This document shows, in pieces, positions 1 to 8,410 of a DNA stretch of 64,000 nt. The notes beneath the pieces are model-generated. The model was given only the letters and a program-made list of their open reading frames with translations. It was not told where the DNA came from and ran no database searches. How positions within the stretch are numbered: the stretch's first letter is position 1; the number at the start of each line of letters is the position of its first letter. The stretch spans positions 2,666,001 through 2,730,000 of the forward strand of contig NZ_JBDOQT010000001.1 in the NCBI RefSeq assembly GCF_039839785.1. The letters are read 5' to 3'. The position numbers and the translations under genes are program-made. Origin of the DNA: Pelagibius sp. CAU 1746. GTDB taxonomy: Bacteria; Pseudomonadota; Alphaproteobacteria; Kiloniellales; Kiloniellaceae.

Positions 1-423
1 CGGCAGGATCTCCACACCCGGAGCCGCGCCCTGCCATTCCGCGTGCGCGGTATCGACGACCACGTGCTCGCGATCATCGCCAGCGAACTGGCAGAGCTTC
101 ACGAAGATAATGCAGCCGTCTTTCGAGAACGGAGCATGGCGGAAGCCGGAGGGGTTCAGAAGAAAGGTGCCTGCGGGATAGTCGCCGTGTTCGTCGGAGA
201 AGGTACCGTCAAGAACCAGGATCTCCTCGCCCTGCGGGTGTCCGTGCTCATGGAAGGCGGAGTCCGCATCGTAGCGCACGACCGAGGTGACGCGGCTGAA
301 CTCGCCGTCGACCAAATCCAAGCGCTTGCGCCACACCGTCGGACTGGGGCTCGCCTGCCAGTCCATTTTGGCCGTATCCATGGCGGCCGGGCGGCTGAAA
401 TCCGCATTCAGACTGTCGCTCAT
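1..423 (-). CDS. ChrR-like cupin protein (3' end outside window)
   Basis: A reading frame without stops runs on the minus strand from an ATG at 423 to the window edge (141 codons seen). It carries the cupin pattern of ChrR-type proteins: HEHGHPQGEEILVLDGTF, then a GDYPAG turn, an NPSGFRHAPFS strand and a final CIIFVKL strand. The two histidines of HEHGH, the GEE glutamate and the later RHAP histidine are the expected metal ligands. In ChrR such a domain senses singlet oxygen or peroxide as part of an anti-sigma factor. No zinc-binding anti-sigma domain precedes the cupin here, so this is more likely a free-standing cupin enzyme or sensor. A GGAGGGAG ribosome site lies just before the ATG. Confidence 0.8.
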   Translation of the reverse strand, partial: MSDSLNADFSRPAAMDTAKMDWQASPSPTVWRKRLDLVDGEFSRVTSVVRYDADSAFHEHGHPQGEEILVLDGTFSDEHGDYPAGTFLLNPSGFRHAPFSKDGCIIFVKLCQFAGDDREHVVVDTAHAEWQGAAPGVEILP

Positions 424-601
424 CTCAACTCCCTCCATCGTCCACCTCCTGATAGGTAGAATTAGATAGGTCGATTCCCGGCGGGTCACAAGAGATTGAT
501 CCGCAGGTTGCGCGCGACCTCTTGTAATCTCTTGCCGCGCTCGCATTTGTGCAAGGTGCGGCGGCGAGGTGCCGCCATCGATCGGGGCAAGGGAGATCCG
601 G

Positions 602-1297
602 ATGACCATCGAACTTTATTCTTGGGCGACGCCGAATGGCCACAAGGTGCATATCATGCTGGAGGAGCTGACACTGCCTTACAACGTGCATGCCATCAAT
701 ATCGGAGCTGGCGACCAGTTCGATCCGGAGTTCCTTAAAATCAGCCCCAACAACAAGATGCCGGCGATCGTCGATCCCGAGGGGCCGGAGGGTAAGCCGA
801 TCTCTGTCTTCGAAAGCGGCGCCATCCTCATCTATCTTGCGGAAAAGACCGGCCGGCTGTTGCCGGCAGGCGCCCGGGCCCGCTATGCGGCGCTGCAGTG
901 GCTGATGTGGCAGATGGGCGGCCTGGGCCCGATGCTGGGTCAGGCGCATCATTTTCGTCAGTATGCGCCAGAGCAGATCGATTATGCGGTTGAGCGCTAT
1001 ACCAATGAGGCGAACCGACTGTACGGCGTTCTGGACAAGCGCCTGGGCGAAGCGCGTTTCCTGGCCGGCGATGAATTCTCCATCGCCGACATCGCGGCCT
1101 GGCCCTGGACACGTTTTCCCGAACGCCAAGGTGTCGAAAGGGCCGATTACCCGAACTTCCAGCGCTGGTTCGAAGAAATCGCCGAGCGCCCAGCAGTCAA
1201 GCGCGGTGTCGAAGTGCTGGCTGACCAGCGCACCGAGGGGTTCGATTCCAAAGCCAGGGATGTCCTTTTCGGGGCCACGCAGTACGCCCGGCATTAG
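602..1297 (+). CDS. Glutathione S-transferase, YfcG/Ure2-like (first of two)
   Basis: 231-residue protein with an N-terminal thioredoxin-fold GST domain (YSWATPNGHKV, then SPNNKMPAIVD and FESGAILIYLAEKTG) and an all-alpha C-terminal domain (LQWLMWQMGGLGPMLGQAHHF; FSIADIAAWPW). The TPNGHK motif and the GPMLGQ helix are typical of the YfcG disulfide-bond oxidoreductase group, which reduces mixed disulfides with glutathione and is cytosolic. The ATG at 602 is preceded by GGGAGAT and was preferred to an upstream in-frame start. A close paralogue follows about 200 bp downstream on the same strand. The substrate cannot be told from sequence. Confidence 0.9.
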   Translation: MTIELYSWATPNGHKVHIMLEELTLPYNVHAINIGAGDQFDPEFLKISPNNKMPAIVDPEGPEGKPISVFESGAILIYLAEKTGRLLPAGARARYAALQWLMWQMGGLGPMLGQAHHFRQYAPEQIDYAVERYTNEANRLYGVLDKRLGEARFLAGDEFSIADIAAWPWTRFPERQGVERADYPNFQRWFEEIAERPAVKRGVEVLADQRTEGFDSKARDVLFGATQYARH

Positions 1298-1492
1298 CCG
1301 ATCGATCCTGTCCGCGGTCCGCGCCGGCGTGTCGCGCGGCTACGGGGAGAGGAGCGGAAAAAAGGGGCTGGTTCCGATACCGGCGTGAACCGATATTAGC
1401 ACTGCCTGGGAGTTCGTCCGGGTGGCAAGCGGGGGCTCGTATCATGCGGGCTCCCGTTTACGGGTAGGTCAAGACCAGGGGAGAACGGGCCG

Positions 1493-2116
1493 GTGGCCAT
1501 TGAACTGTATACTTGGAGTACGCCGAACGGCCGCAAGGCTTCGATCGCTTTGGAGGAGATGGGTTTGGACTACAACGTCCATCCGATCAACATTGGCCAA
1601 GGGGACCAATTCGCCCCGGAATTCCTGAAAATCAGCCCGAACAACCGAATTCCGGCGCTTGTCGATCCGGCGGGTCCGGACGGCAAGCCGATTGCCCTCT
1701 TCGAGAGTGGCGCCATCCTCATCTATCTGTCGGAGAAAACCGGTCTGTTCATGCCAGAGGATGCGCGGGCGCGCTATACGGCCCTGCAGTGGCTGATGTG
1801 GCAGATGGGCGGCTTCGGGCCCATGCTGGGGCAGGCACACCATTTCCGGCGCTTCGCCAAGGAGCAGGTTCCCTACGCGATCGAGCGCTACACGAACGAG
1901 ACCAGGCGCCTCTACGGTGTTTTGGACAAGCGCCTGACCGAAGCCGAATACCTGGCTGGCGGGGACTACTCCATCGCCGACATGGCCACCTATCCCTGGG
2001 CGGCCCGCCATGAATGGCATGGAATCGCCCTGGAAGATTTCCCCGCCGTGAATCGATGGTTCGACGCCGTCGGATCGCGGCCGGCTGTGGAGAAGGGAAT
2101 GGCGGTTCCCGGCTGA
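1493..2116 (+). CDS. Glutathione S-transferase, YfcG/Ure2-like (second of two)
   Basis: 207-residue paralogue of the GST just upstream. It has the same landmarks: YTWSTPNGRKAS, SPNNRIPALVD, FESGAILIYLSEKTG, LQWLMWQMGGFGPMLGQ and YSIADMATYPW. It starts at GTG 1493 behind AGGGGAGAA. It ends about 20 residues earlier than the first copy, with a short C-terminus. The pair is evidently a tandem duplication followed by divergence. The roughly 200 bp between them leaves room for a separate promoter. Likely role: glutathione-dependent disulfide or peroxide reduction in the cytosol. Confidence 0.88.
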   Translation: MAIELYTWSTPNGRKASIALEEMGLDYNVHPINIGQGDQFAPEFLKISPNNRIPALVDPAGPDGKPIALFESGAILIYLSEKTGLFMPEDARARYTALQWLMWQMGGFGPMLGQAHHFRRFAKEQVPYAIERYTNETRRLYGVLDKRLTEAEYLAGGDYSIADMATYPWAARHEWHGIALEDFPAVNRWFDAVGSRPAVEKGMAVPG

Positions 2117-2152
2117 CCGGGCCGGAACCTCATTTCCCGAAGGTTGTCTGTA

Positions 2153-2371
2153 TCAGGCGGAGGGACGACGTCCGCGGCGGCGCCCTTTCGGCATGGCGAG
2201 GAGTTCCGCCGGCACCTTCTGCCCCATTCCGACGAGATCCATCAGCTCTTCCTTGCAGCGCTTCAGATTGATCAGCTCGCGGGAGTCATCGCGGTCATAG
2301 ACTTCGACACAGCTCAGCTTGATTTCGACCAGATCGATGAGGGTTTCGACAGACGATCGCGAAAGGCTCAT
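2153..2371 (-). CDS. Small conserved-type hypothetical protein
   Basis: 72-residue protein, convergent with the second GST gene. It opens with MSLSRSSVETLIDLVEIKLSCVEV, continues as a helical acidic/basic segment (SRELINLKRCKEELMDLV) and ends in a basic tail (KGRRRGRRPSA) that could contact nucleic acid. The coding pattern looks real: good start, helical periodicity and no competing frame. I do not recognise a named family and assign no function. A role as a small regulatory or nucleoid-associated protein is only a guess from the tail. Confidence 0.6.
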   Translation of the reverse strand: MSLSRSSVETLIDLVEIKLSCVEVYDRDDSRELINLKRCKEELMDLVGMGQKVPAELLAMPKGRRRGRRPSA

Positions 2372-2428
2372 GAGATTCCCCTGTATGTTTTGATTAGCTC
2401 TCTGAGAGACATTTTTTAGGCGGAAGGG

Positions 2429-3190
2429 TTAAGGGGGCGTAAAGGATAACAAAAAGTTCTGTGCAAAAAGGTGCGGGGATGGAGGATTAAAGTCTGAAGG
2501 TTCGGGCGGTGGCGAGCCCCGCGCCGCTTTGTCTCTCAACAAGGTTCCGATGAATCCTCGTGCAGTCGAGAAGCGAGAGTTTGTCCGACGGGAGACGACG
2601 GAGATACGCTTGGCGATTGCGAGACGCCGTGGCGGATTTGGAGCCGAACATCCGGGCCGGCCCCAAGGACACTTTGCCGGAGTTCCGTGCTCAAGGAAGC
2701 GGTGCTGGAACACGCACTTTTGCCGTCTCGACGAAAGTGGTTTCCGAGATTGGCGACGGTAAAGCTGCGGATGGCATGCCTGCCCGTGAGGCGCTCAACC
2801 ACGAGGACCGTTCGCGGCCCTGTGCGTTCCGTCTCCATTCTTCTGCAAGGGGGGAGGCGGGCCGCCGCCCGTCAGTTCGGCAAATATTGAGACCAGAAAA
2901 CGCGTCTGCAGATCGACGCTGCTGACGGCCGCGCCTGGTGGGTCTGGGGCCGCACTTCGGCCTTCGCACGGCGCCGCTCGGGCAGATGGTCGATCTGGTC
3001 GTGGCATGCCTGTTCTCCTCGCCCTTCTTCTGTCATCACCTGCTGTAATACATGTTACGTAAATCGCAATTTATTGCAATCCTAAAATGACAGACATTAA
3101 GAATACTCGACTTCTAGATTAGAGGCGTCTGGGCCGCGTGTTCGCGTGCCGGTCGATCGCTTTGTGAATTCCGCAATAAAGCGGCGCGGC
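2429..3190. other. Intergenic stretch without a convincing gene
   Basis: About 760 bp between the small protein gene and the repressor gene. Several overlapping frames are open on both strands because of the base composition, but none has a recognisable domain or a convincing start. The right end (about 3040-3110) turns AT-rich and contains an inverted TTGC/GCAA motif (GCAATTTATTGC near 3069) related to the operator half-sites upstream of the repressor. It may be an extra weak binding site. Confidence 0.5.
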
Positions 3191-3191
3191 T

Positions 3192-3809
3192 CTAACCGCG
3201 AGGACGCAGCTTCACCCAGGTTACGGGCGCGACCCACTCGATGGGCACATTCTGTTCGATTGGGGTCGACGAGTTGACGGAAACCAGCGTGACCTGGCCC
3301 ACGGCGTTGCCGGGCTCGACGATCTTCACGAGCTGACGGCCGTCCTTGGTCTGCACCACGCATTCACGTCCGTAGCATTTTGCCGGATCGAGTCCTTCTT
3401 CGCGGGAATAGCCGAGGTGCTCGCCGTCGCGGAAGCGCGGCGACATCGAGTTGCCCCTGACCACAACGCAGACGCCGCCACCTTCTCCCTGCGGGGCCTC
3501 GATCTTGTATAGGCCGGACCCTTTTTCGTGATCGTCGACGGAGTAAACGGTTTCCCCGGCGCCGACGTAGCCGACGACCAAGCTGGACGCCTTGGCTTCC
3601 CGGTTCACGAAAGCGCCAAGCTTGGACACCACGTCTGCCAGCGAGGTCTCCAGGTACTCGGCCATTTCCACCGCTTCCTCGATCTTGATGCTGCGGCTTT
3701 GATTGAGGATCTCCGTGATGCGCGAGGGGTCGAGCCCCATGTGCTTGGCAAGGCCACGTTGGGTCTTGCCGAGCTGACGCAGGCGATCTTGAAACCATCG
3801 TTTTTCCAT
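3192..3809 (-). CDS. Phage-type repressor: XRE HTH plus S24 peptidase domain
   Basis: 205-residue CI/LexA-like repressor. Residues 5-60 form a helix-turn-helix domain (KTQRGLAKHMGLDPSRITEIL). After a linker comes an S24 autoprotease: candidate Ala84-Gly85 cleavage site in GYVGAGETVYS, nucleophile Ser121 in RGNSMSP and general-base Lys162 in RQLVKIVEPG. All the parts needed for RecA-stimulated self-cleavage appear to be present, so it should respond to DNA damage. It is transcribed divergently from the VRR-NUC-like gene. Two operator-like repeats lie between its start and that gene, and a third lies upstream of terS. I infer that it controls the lysogenic state of the phage-like region that starts 5 kb away. 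Confidence 0.9.
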   Translation of the reverse strand: MEKRWFQDRLRQLGKTQRGLAKHMGLDPSRITEILNQSRSIKIEEAVEMAEYLETSLADVVSKLGAFVNREAKASSLVVGYVGAGETVYSVDDHEKGSGLYKIEAPQGEGGGVCVVVRGNSMSPRFRDGEHLGYSREEGLDPAKCYGRECVVQTKDGRQLVKIVEPGNAVGQVTLVSVNSSTPIEQNVPIEWVAPVTWVKLRPRG

Positions 3810-3819
3810 AAGCTACAGA

Positions 3820-3834
3820 TTGCGGAATTTGCCA
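3820..3834. promoter_or_regulatory. Operator-like repeat O1 upstream of the S24 repressor
   Basis: TTGCGGAATTTGCCA has the form TTGCG-N5-TGCMA and lies 11 bp upstream of the repressor start codon. It matches O2 at 12 of 15 positions. Its position suggests autoregulation of the repressor. Confidence 0.5.
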
Positions 3835-3845
3835 TTTGATGTCTA

Positions 3846-3860
3846 TTGCGAAATATGCAA
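3846..3860. promoter_or_regulatory. Operator-like inverted repeat O2 in the divergent control region
   Basis: TTGCGAAATATGCAA is an inverted repeat (TTGC...GCAA) centred 26 bp from O1, between the divergent repressor and VRR-NUC-like genes. The same 15-bp arrangement recurs at 8423-8437 upstream of terS with 11 of 15 identical positions. It is probably the binding site of the S24 repressor. Confidence 0.55.
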
Positions 3861-3939
3861 CTCATATCCCCTCAGGTTGAGCGAATAGGATAGTTTTCTA
3901 ATCTCCGGCCTGGCGCAGGACGCTATAGAGAGGACAGAA

Positions 3940-4470
3940 ATGCGATCACATATGGCAGTCTCACATCCACGGAGGACCACAGCCGCCGCCGTGAAACAAA
4001 GGATCCTGGTGTTCTTGGCGGAAGCTCTGCCGCAAGGCTGGGTAAGCCAACCTCTGGCGCCAGGGCCGGCCATCAGGGCCGCCGGGGCAGGGCAGGCGCG
4101 CGCCCATCCTCTGAACGGTCCTGCCGCCGACATCCTGGTGATCTCGCCACGCGGGCGGTGCCACTTCCTGTTCGTGCGGGCGCCGGCGGACCGCTGGTGG
4201 GACGGCGGCCCGAAAAGCGTGCCCGCCGAGAAGATCGGTGAAGGGGAAGTGGAACTGGCGCGCCAATTGCGCGCCGCAGGCCACCGGGCGCGCGCCATCT
4301 GGGGAGAACGGGATTTGTTGCGCGCCTTGAGATCCTGGGGCTGTCCCTTGTCTGCCGAACCTCGGATCGGCGATGCGGGGCCTGCCGCGGCCGCGCCGCA
4401 GCGCCCGGCTCCGCACCGGCGGCGCCCGGTCTTGCACCTAGGCGGCGGACTGGAGGGAGGCGATGTCTGA
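3940..4470 (+). CDS. VRR-NUC-like phage protein, probably without nuclease activity
   Basis: 176-residue protein behind a GAGAGGACA ribosome site. The middle resembles the VRR-NUC fold of phage early proteins: PAADILVISPRGRCHFLFVRAP, then a helix with ARQLRAAGHRARAIWG and a LLRALRSWGCPL tail. In active members the second strand carries an ExK motif (FIELKAP type). Here the matching residues read FLFVRAP, so the catalytic Glu appears replaced by Phe and the Lys by Arg. The N-terminal 60 residues and Arg/Pro-rich C-terminus are unassigned. It overlaps the next gene by 8 bp and forms a two-gene unit divergent from the repressor. Confidence 0.55.
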   Translation: MRSHMAVSHPRRTTAAAVKQRILVFLAEALPQGWVSQPLAPGPAIRAAGAGQARAHPLNGPAADILVISPRGRCHFLFVRAPADRWWDGGPKSVPAEKIGEGEVELARQLRAAGHRARAIWGERDLLRALRSWGCPLSAEPRIGDAGPAAAAPQRPAPHRRRPVLHLGGGLEGGDV

Positions 4471-5008
4471 AGCGCCGGCGGTTGAGGAGGCACGGGAGAG
4501 GCTGCGCATCGAGGCAGCGGTGACCGAAGGACTGCGCCTGGCGCGTGATGCCGGACACGCGGAGCCGGCCTTGCGCGACGCCGTTTGGGAGCTGTTGCTG
4601 GAGGCTGCCGACACCCTGCGGCGGCTGCCCAACCGGGAGCAGGGCTGGCTGACCGCGGCGGCGCGGGCTCACTGGCCCGACTACGTCCGCAACACGGCAG
4701 AAGAGTTCGCCGGCGCGGTTGGTCGTGCCGGCCGCGAGGCGGTGCCGGCCTTGCGTCCGACGCCGGCTAGGGCGGAAGCCATCGACCGAATGGACGCGGT
4801 TTTGCTGTGGTTCCCGTTGGCAGCGGGCGCCAATGCGCGGCGCGACGTATCAATCCTTTTCGGACTGGCCTGCGGGCTCAAGGTATCGGTAATGAGGCAA
4901 CGCTTCGGCTGCGGGCGGCGCACGGTCTATGACGTGCGCGACCGAGGTATCGCCAGGATCTGCAACTGGCTGCGCAGCCGCAGTGAATTTTGCCGCAAGC
5001 TCGGCTAA
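4463..5008 (+). CDS. DUF6362-like phage regulatory HTH protein
   Basis: 181-residue protein. It has a helical N-terminal part, an arginine/tryptophan-rich middle (HWPDYVRNTAEEF), a segment typical of the DUF6362-type phage family (RAEAIDRMDAVLLWF) and a C-terminal helix-turn-helix (VSVMRQRFGCGRRTVYDVRD). Such proteins sit just upstream of terminase genes in many alphaproteobacterial prophages and may activate late transcription, although that role is not established. It is translationally coupled to the VRR-NUC-like gene. Here the terminase genes are not adjacent: hspQ and three tad genes intervene. Confidence 0.6.
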   Translation: MSEAPAVEEARERLRIEAAVTEGLRLARDAGHAEPALRDAVWELLLEAADTLRRLPNREQGWLTAAARAHWPDYVRNTAEEFAGAVGRAGREAVPALRPTPARAEAIDRMDAVLLWFPLAAGANARRDVSILFGLACGLKVSVMRQRFGCGRRTVYDVRDRGIARICNWLRSRSEFCRKLG

Positions 5009-5014
5009 GGCGCT

Positions 5015-5338
5015 TCAATTCGGCTGCAGTTGCCTGGGAACGTAGCGGCCGTCTTCGATCCCTTCGAAGAACTCTTCGATTTGCGGGTGGCCCACCGCCG
5101 TCCCGGTCTCGTCGATCACGAGGTTCTGCTCGGAGACATAGGCAACGTAAGAGGTTTCCTCGTTCTCCGCCAGCAAGTGGTAGAACGGCTGATCTTTATT
5201 GGGCCGGATCGCTTCCGGAATCGCCTCCCACCACTCCTCGGTATTCGAGAACGTGGGGTCGACGTCGAAAATCACGCCGCGGAACGGAAAGAAGCGATGG
5301 CGCACGATTTCGCCAATTTGGAACTTTGCCGTTCGCAT
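5015..5338 (-). CDS. hspQ: Heat shock protein HspQ (hemimethylated-DNA-binding YccV-like)
   Basis: 107-residue protein with the HspQ/YccV signature: FQIGEIVRHRFFPFRGVIFDVDP, NKDQPFYHLLAE, YVAYVSEQNLV. Length is normal for the family. HspQ binds hemimethylated DNA and, in enterobacteria, acts as a specificity factor for Lon proteolysis. This is a chromosomal housekeeping gene, on the strand opposite its phage-like neighbour and only 6 bp from it. Its presence between the control module and the late genes of the phage-like region is unexpected. Confidence 0.93.
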   Translation of the reverse strand: MRTAKFQIGEIVRHRFFPFRGVIFDVDPTFSNTEEWWEAIPEAIRPNKDQPFYHLLAENEETSYVAYVSEQNLVIDETGTAVGHPQIEEFFEGIEDGRYVPRQLQPN

Positions 5339-5732
5339 GATCCAGTCGCCTTGCCTCTCGTATTTTAGGTCAACTTAGCGCCGATTGTTCATATGCGCGC
5401 CCGCCGGGATGGAAACAAGCCCCTGGGATGCGGGGTAGTGGTGCGTGAGAGAGAAACAATCGTTTCGGAATTATAGCAAAAGTAGTTTTTATCGCCCTGC
5501 GGTAGTATTTTAGAAATGCAATCTAAGGTCTTGAAAAACAAAGAACTCATCATTTGCCTTAAATGAGGCGGAATGCAACTGAGCCGTTTGCCGGCCCAAG
5601 CGGGATTAACTGAGCCGCTAGAGCCATCGCACTTAAGTGTTTGTTAAACCGAAGAGCGTCGAATCCTTGCTTCGGAGGATCAGGACCCGTTCTTACCGAC
5701 CCTCAGAACGGGCCTCCGTTGAGAGGAATGCG
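5339..5732. other. Intergenic region upstream of the tad genes
   Basis: About 390 bp with AT-rich stretches (5440-5560) and no supported gene. It must hold the divergent promoters of hspQ and the tadE-like gene. I cannot single out a strong -35/-10 pair. A GAGAGGAATGCG leader before 5733 is the ribosome site of the next gene. Confidence 0.5.
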
Positions 5733-6350
5733 ATGTTTGAGCTTGCAATGGTTGTAAGGGTGGGGCTCGCCTGCCTGACACGTATCGCGTGCGGCCTGCG
5801 CGAGCGCGAGATCACGTCGTCGGTCTGGAGGCGCTTGCGCCCGACGTTCGGCCCGCTGCTGCGCGATGAGCGGGGCAATGCGCTGATCGAATTCGCATTC
5901 GTGGCGCCGCCCTTCCTGCTGTTGCTGATCGGCACGCTGGAAGTCTCGGTGATGTTTTTCACCAGCGCCGTCATCGAGGGGGCGACCAAGGAGGCGGCGC
6001 GTCAGATCCGTACCGGGAACATCCAGGCCACCGCCGACCCGCTGGCGGCCTTTCGTGGTCAGCTCTGCGACTCCCTCTTCGGCGTCATCGATTGCAACCA
6101 GGTCGTTTTCAATGTGCGGACCTTCTCCAGCTTCGCGGCTGTCTCGATGCCGATCGAACTGGATCAAGACGGCGAGATCGTGAATACGGCCTTCACGCCC
6201 GGCGGAAGCAGCGAGGTCACAGTCGTGCGCGCCATGTACCGCTGGCGTTTCATGACGCCGCTGATCGACAGGGTAATGCCCTCCGGCTTGGCCGGGCATC
6301 TTCTCATTTCTACCGCAGCATTCCAGAACGAGCCCTACAACGTGAACTGA
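5733..6350 (+). CDS. TadE-like pilus assembly protein
   Basis: 205-residue protein starting at ATG 5733 behind GAGAGGA. After about 45 basic/hydrophilic residues comes the TadE signature RGNALIEFAFVAPPFLLLLIGTLEV, a prepilin-like cleavage region plus one transmembrane helix. A periplasmic domain with two cysteines (QLCDSLFGVIDCNQ) follows. TadE pseudopilins take part in tight-adherence (Flp) pilus assembly at the inner membrane. It is first in a three-gene tad operon. No Flp pilin or secretion ATPase gene is in the window, so these are probably satellite tad genes. Host gene. Confidence 0.88.
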   Translation: MFELAMVVRVGLACLTRIACGLREREITSSVWRRLRPTFGPLLRDERGNALIEFAFVAPPFLLLLIGTLEVSVMFFTSAVIEGATKEAARQIRTGNIQATADPLAAFRGQLCDSLFGVIDCNQVVFNVRTFSSFAAVSMPIELDQDGEIVNTAFTPGGSSEVTVVRAMYRWRFMTPLIDRVMPSGLAGHLLISTAAFQNEPYNVN

Positions 6351-6353
6351 GCC

Positions 6354-6881
6354 ATGGAACTCGGCAGAAAAATCTGGCGCGACGAGCGCGGCACCGCAGT
6401 GCTGGAATTCGGTTTCCTGCTGCCGATCCTGCTGGTGTTGTTCATTGGCGTGGTGGAGGCAACCAACCTTTTGCGTCTGGACCGCAAGGTGGTGGCCTCG
6501 GCTCAAACCGCAGCGGACCTGATAACGCAGCGGCGCGAGGTCAACAATGCGCAGCTCGACGACATCCTGAGAGCGGCCGAATTGATCTTCGAGCCTTTCC
6601 CCGCCGCCCCCCATAGCGTGGGGATCGCTGCGGTCATCTACGATCCAGATACGGGTAATCCGACCCTGGATTGGACCAAGAGCAAGAACGGCGGCACCGT
6701 CCCGAATGCTCTGGCCTTGGCTGCCGGTCTCGGCGGCCCCGGAGAAGGCGTCGTCGTGGTTCGCGTGAGCTACGACTACACCCCCATGTTCTTCGATTTT
6801 GTCATGAGCGCCACCACCATCGAAGAGACGGCTGTTCTGCGGCCCCGGCGCAGCTCCGTCGTCGAAGGGCCGGGAAGCTGA
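6354..6881 (+). CDS. TadE/TadF-like pilus assembly protein
   Basis: 175-residue protein starting 3 bp after the previous gene. The N-terminal signature is RGTAVLEFGFLLPILLVLFIGVVE, a TadE-like hydrophobic helix, then a periplasmic domain. Together with its neighbours it would form minor pseudopilins of a tad system. The tight spacing indicates one transcript. Confidence 0.86.
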   Translation: MELGRKIWRDERGTAVLEFGFLLPILLVLFIGVVEATNLLRLDRKVVASAQTAADLITQRREVNNAQLDDILRAAELIFEPFPAAPHSVGIAAVIYDPDTGNPTLDWTKSKNGGTVPNALALAAGLGGPGEGVVVVRVSYDYTPMFFDFVMSATTIEETAVLRPRRSSVVEGPGS

Positions 6882-6900
6882 CGCTCTCGCCGGATTTGCA

Positions 6901-8358
6901 ATGGAGAAACGGGCAATGCGAACGCTAGCGGAAACTGCCCTTGCGGCCATCAGCTTCATTGAGCGAATGCCGGCCCGGCTGACCGATCGCTGCCGAGGGC
7001 GGGGTTTGGCGCTGATGGCCGACACCTGCGGCAACGTAACCGTCGTGGTCGGTTTCTGTGCCATCGCTCTGTTCGGCGGCGTGGGCATCGCCGTCGATAC
7101 ATCGATTGCCTACAACGTGAAATCGCAGCTTGCCGCGGCGGTGGATGCCGCGGCCCTGGCGGGGGCCCGTGCCTTTGCCAGCCCCAACCGGGATGCGGAT
7201 ATCCGGAACTTCTTTGCCGCCAATTTCCAGGAAGGCTACATGGGTTCGGTACTTCAGCCCCTGGAGATCATCCCGAACGATCAGAACCGGACCATCACAG
7301 TGACGGCGCGGGCAACCATCCCAACCTTCTTCATGAGCGTCCTGGGCACCGACTCCACCGATGTCGCCGCCACGGCCGAAGCGACGCTGTCGTCGCGCGA
7401 TGTCGAGGTGGCCTTGGTATTGGACGTGACCGGATCAATGAACACCGACGGCAAGATCGACGACCTTATCTTTGCGGCGAACGAGCTGGTGAATATCGTG
7501 GTTCAGGATCTGCAATCCCCCTTCTATTCAAAGGTCGCGCTGGTGCCATATTCGGTGGGGGTCAATGTCGGCAGCTATGCCGACCAGGTGCGCGGCAGCT
7601 ACACCGCTGGAACCACCTGCAACTACCCATCGGCGCCGACCTGCGAGACCTACGGCTTCGAGAATGCGGGAAACGGAAACTGGACCGAACTGGATATCAG
7701 CACCTGCGTGACCGAGCGTACGGGCCCGCAGGCCTACACCGATGCGGCGCCCAATATTGCACCGGTGGGCCGCAACTTTCCGAAGCAGAGCCACAACCCC
7801 TGTCCCACGGCAACCATCATGCCGCTGTCGAGCAACAAGGCCGCGCTGCATGCGGCAATCAACTCCTTAACCGCGGCCGGTTCGACGGCGGGTCAGATCG
7901 GCATCGCTTGGGGGTGGTACCTGGTTTCGCCGAATTTCGGCTACCTCTTGCCGGCAGACAGCCAACCGAAAGATTATGGTGAGATCCATCTGGGCCAGGA
8001 AGTGATGAAGGTGGTGATCATCATGACCGACGGTGTGTTCAATTCCGTCTACTACAACGGTGTGCTGGCTCAGGACTCGGGCAGCGGTTCGGGATCGAGC
8101 AACTACAAGATCAATCAGAATTCCCAGAACGGCGATCCCTATACGCAGTCGCAGTCGTTGTGCACGGCCATGAAGGCCGAGGGCGTCATCGTCTACACCG
8201 TGGGCTTCGACATCAGCGGCTCGGCCGACGCCACCAACCTGATGTACGGCTGCGCGACGGATGCGGACCATGTCTACCTACCGTCGACGGGAACCGAGCT
8301 GAAGCAAGCCTTCCGCGATATCGCGGTGCAGGTTTCGAACCTGCGCATCTCGATGTAA
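6901..8358 (+). CDS. TadG-like protein with von Willebrand factor A domain
   Basis: 485-residue protein. Residues about 40-75 hold the TadG-like N-terminal membrane segment (GNVTVVVGFCAIALFGGVGIAVD) followed by SQLAAAVDAAALAGA, the usual Flp-associated motif. From about residue 165 there is a vWA domain with a complete MIDAS start (VLDVTGSMNTDGK), a middle insertion containing cysteines, and a KVVIIMTDGVFN strand. It probably acts at the cell envelope in pilus assembly or adhesion. It starts at ATG 6901; ATG 6916 is possible. It is the last host gene before the phage late region. Confidence 0.88.
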   Translation: MEKRAMRTLAETALAAISFIERMPARLTDRCRGRGLALMADTCGNVTVVVGFCAIALFGGVGIAVDTSIAYNVKSQLAAAVDAAALAGARAFASPNRDADIRNFFAANFQEGYMGSVLQPLEIIPNDQNRTITVTARATIPTFFMSVLGTDSTDVAATAEATLSSRDVEVALVLDVTGSMNTDGKIDDLIFAANELVNIVVQDLQSPFYSKVALVPYSVGVNVGSYADQVRGSYTAGTTCNYPSAPTCETYGFENAGNGNWTELDISTCVTERTGPQAYTDAAPNIAPVGRNFPKQSHNPCPTATIMPLSSNKAALHAAINSLTAAGSTAGQIGIAWGWYLVSPNFGYLLPADSQPKDYGEIHLGQEVMKVVIIMTDGVFNSVYYNGVLAQDSGSGSGSSNYKINQNSQNGDPYTQSQSLCTAMKAEGVIVYTVGFDISGSADATNLMYGCATDADHVYLPSTGTELKQAFRDIAVQVSNLRISM

Positions 8359-8410
8359 TTGCGCCTAAACTAACGGAAACCGGAAATCAGGGCTGGTACG
8401 AGAGACGAGG

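Noticed and set aside
2560-2925. 121-codon frame in the gap before the repressor
   Set aside because: No domain, poor start, overlaps several other equally open frames.
5703-7088. 461-codon minus-strand frame opposite the tad genes
   Set aside because: Antisense shadow; the plus-strand TadE/TadG motifs are unambiguous.
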